Assembly (NCBI GenBank): GCA_026315105.1
Contig: CM048746.1
Span: 563,035,940 to 563,099,939, forward strand
DNA: 64,000 nucleotides
Direction: 5' to 3'
Source of the DNA: Locusta migratoria
Lineage: Eukaryota > Arthropoda > Insecta > Orthoptera > Acrididae
Part shown: positions 62,642 through 64,000 of the stretch, one piece after another
Position numbering within the stretch: position 1 is the stretch's first letter
Layout of the letters: every line of letters begins with the position of its first letter
Translations under genes and position numbers: made by a program
The notes under the pieces: generated by a model
Seen by the model: the letters and a program-made list of their open reading frames with translations, nothing else
The model's database searches: none
Told to the model about the DNA's origin: nothing

Positions 62642-64000
62642 TGTACATCTACATTCATACTCCGCAATTCACCGTAAGGTGCGTGGCGGAGGGTACACTG
62701 TACCACTACTAGGCATTTCCTTTCTTATTCCACTCCCAAATTGAACGAGGAAAGAAAGAATGCCTATATGCCTCCGTACGAGCCCTAATTTCTCTTATCT
62801 TGTCTTTGTGATCTTTACGCGAAATGTATGTAGGCGGCAGCAAGATCGTACTACACTCAGCTTCAAATTCCGGCCTTCTACTTAACAGAAATTCACGAAA
62901 AGAATGTCGTCTTTCTTCCAGCGATCCCCAATTGAGTTGCCGGAGCATTTCCGTGACACTCGCGCATTGGTCGAACCTACCGGTAACAAATCTAGCTGCT
63001 CGCCTCTGAACCGCCTCTATGTCTTCCTTCAAACCGATCTGCTGCGGGTCCCAAATACTTGAGCAATACTCAAGACATGGTCGTACAAGCATTTTATATG
63101 CGGTCTCCTTTACAGGTGAAGTACATCTTCCCAAAATTCTCCCAATAAACCTAAGTCGGCTGTCTGTCTTACAACTGTCCTTACATGCTCATTCCATTTC
63201 ATATCGCTCTGCAATGTTATGCCTAGAAATTTGAACGACGCAACAGCAACAAGAAGCTCACTACTAATGCTGTATTCGAACATTATAGGATTGTTTTTTC
63301 TACTCATGCGCATTACCTTACATTTTTCTACATTGAGAGCTAGCTGCCATTCTTCGCACCAACTAGAAATTTTGTCTAAGTCAACCTGTATGCTATTACA
63401 GTCAGTTACAGACGACACCCTCCCGTACACCACAGCATCATCAGCAAACAGCCGCAAATTACAACTTACTCTGTCCATCAGATCATTTATATAGATAGAA
63501 AATAATAGCGGTCCTATCACACTCCCCTGGGGCACGCCTGACGATACACTCGTCTCTGATGAACACTCGGCGTCGAGAACAACGTACTGCGTTCTATTAC
63601 TTAGGAAGTCTTCCAGCCAGTCACAAATCTGTGAACCTATTCCATAAGCTCGTATCTTCGTTAGCAGTCTGCAGTGTGGCACCGCGTCGAACGCCTTTTT
63701 GAAGTCGAGAAAAACACAATCCGCCTGTTGCCCTTCGTCCATGGCTCGCAAGATGTCATGTGAGAAAAGGGCAAGCTGAGTTTCACATGAATGATGTTTC
63801 CTAAACCCGTGCTGATACATGGAAAGAAGCTTTTCCGTTTCAAGGAAATTTACTATATTCGAACTGAGAATATGCTCCAAAATTCTACATGAAACCAATG
63901 TCAACGATATTGGCCTGTAATTGTATGGGTCAGTTCTCTTTCCTTTCTTATACACGGGAGTCACCTGCGCTTTTTTCCAGTCACTAGGAACTTTGCGCTG
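62642..64000 (-). mobile_element. LINE copy 3 (jockey/CR1-like), running out of the window
   Basis: Its 3' end ACATCTACAT... is at 62642, and the reverse-strand ORF extends to the window edge. It includes PYNYRPISLTLVSCRILEHI, HGFRKHHSCETQLALFSHDI, CVFLDFKKAFDAVPHCRLLT and FLSNRTQYVVLDAECSSETS, then SGVPQGSVIGPLLFSIYIND and LRLFADDAVVYGRVSS. A frameshift near 63120 separates the tail, which ends FFPRSIWEWNKKGNA. RT motifs including F-Asp-Asp are intact. The endonuclease, if present, lies beyond 64000. Confidence 0.95.

Noticed and set aside
1..64000. An undescribed prokaryotic-type defence or biosynthetic system
   Set aside because: All recognisable coding content is one insect housekeeping gene plus transposons; no operon, phage or plasmid signature.

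Overview
This is a eukaryotic, almost certainly insect, nuclear window. Its repeat families suggest a large-genome orthopteran, probably grasshopper-like such as Schistocerca. That attribution is recognition plus inference and was not confirmed by any search. The only host gene I can support is a spliced, forward-strand orthologue of GRWD1 (glutamate-rich WD-repeat protein 1; yeast Rrb1). Seven coding exons lie between 33330 and 58502. All have GT/AG junctions and compatible phases and together give 382 codons. The C-terminal exon or exons lie beyond 64000.

Region 1-33 kb, upstream of the gene, is layered transposons. 1-4860 is a reverse-strand Ty3/Gypsy fragment broken by two SINEs and by a Harbinger-type MITE that itself carries a second Harbinger element. 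5542-6270 is a broken THAP/P-element-like gene, followed by an inverted-repeat MITE (6270-6730) and a Gypsy gag remnant (6690-7340). 8252-11990 is a reverse-strand Helitron with an internal Rep deletion. 12-19.2 kb is AT-rich, with nothing I can name except a possible LINE tail and a degenerate internal duplication. 19647-25477 is a complete-length but inactivated Gypsy element with two LTRs, an ATAT target duplication and a SINE in its reverse transcriptase. 27.5-28.0 kb is a Harbinger fragment with a nested SINE. 28525-32986 is a complete-length Copia element with a GTTCC target duplication, inserted into a long inverted repeat that ends close to the GRWD1 start codon.

Region 33-64 kb is GRWD1 with introns of about 2-5 kb made largely of transposons. 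Intron 1 has a mariner remnant. Intron 2 has a Tc1 element with a LINE inside. Intron 3 has two Penelope-like elements and a mariner. Intron 4 has a Penelope fragment, a Gypsy fragment, a SINE and a long-TIR Tc1/mariner element. Intron 5 has a foldback, a LINE and a Gypsy RT. Intron 6 has a Gypsy integrase and a 0.56 kb palindromic foldback. The start of intron 7 has a Gypsy pol and the 3' part of a LINE. All recognisable LTR-retrotransposon pieces in the introns are antisense to GRWD1. Every transposon coding region seen here is broken by stops, frameshifts, deletions or insertions, so none looks autonomous.

Nothing here is a bacterial-style operon or defence system. The features most worth a second look are a tRNA-like Pol III module inside both Gypsy LTRs, a Harbinger deletion derivative that keeps the ends of both its convergent genes, Penelope-like elements whose inverted termini resemble the local non-coding foldbacks, and a Helitron whose HUH region is missing at a tandem duplication.
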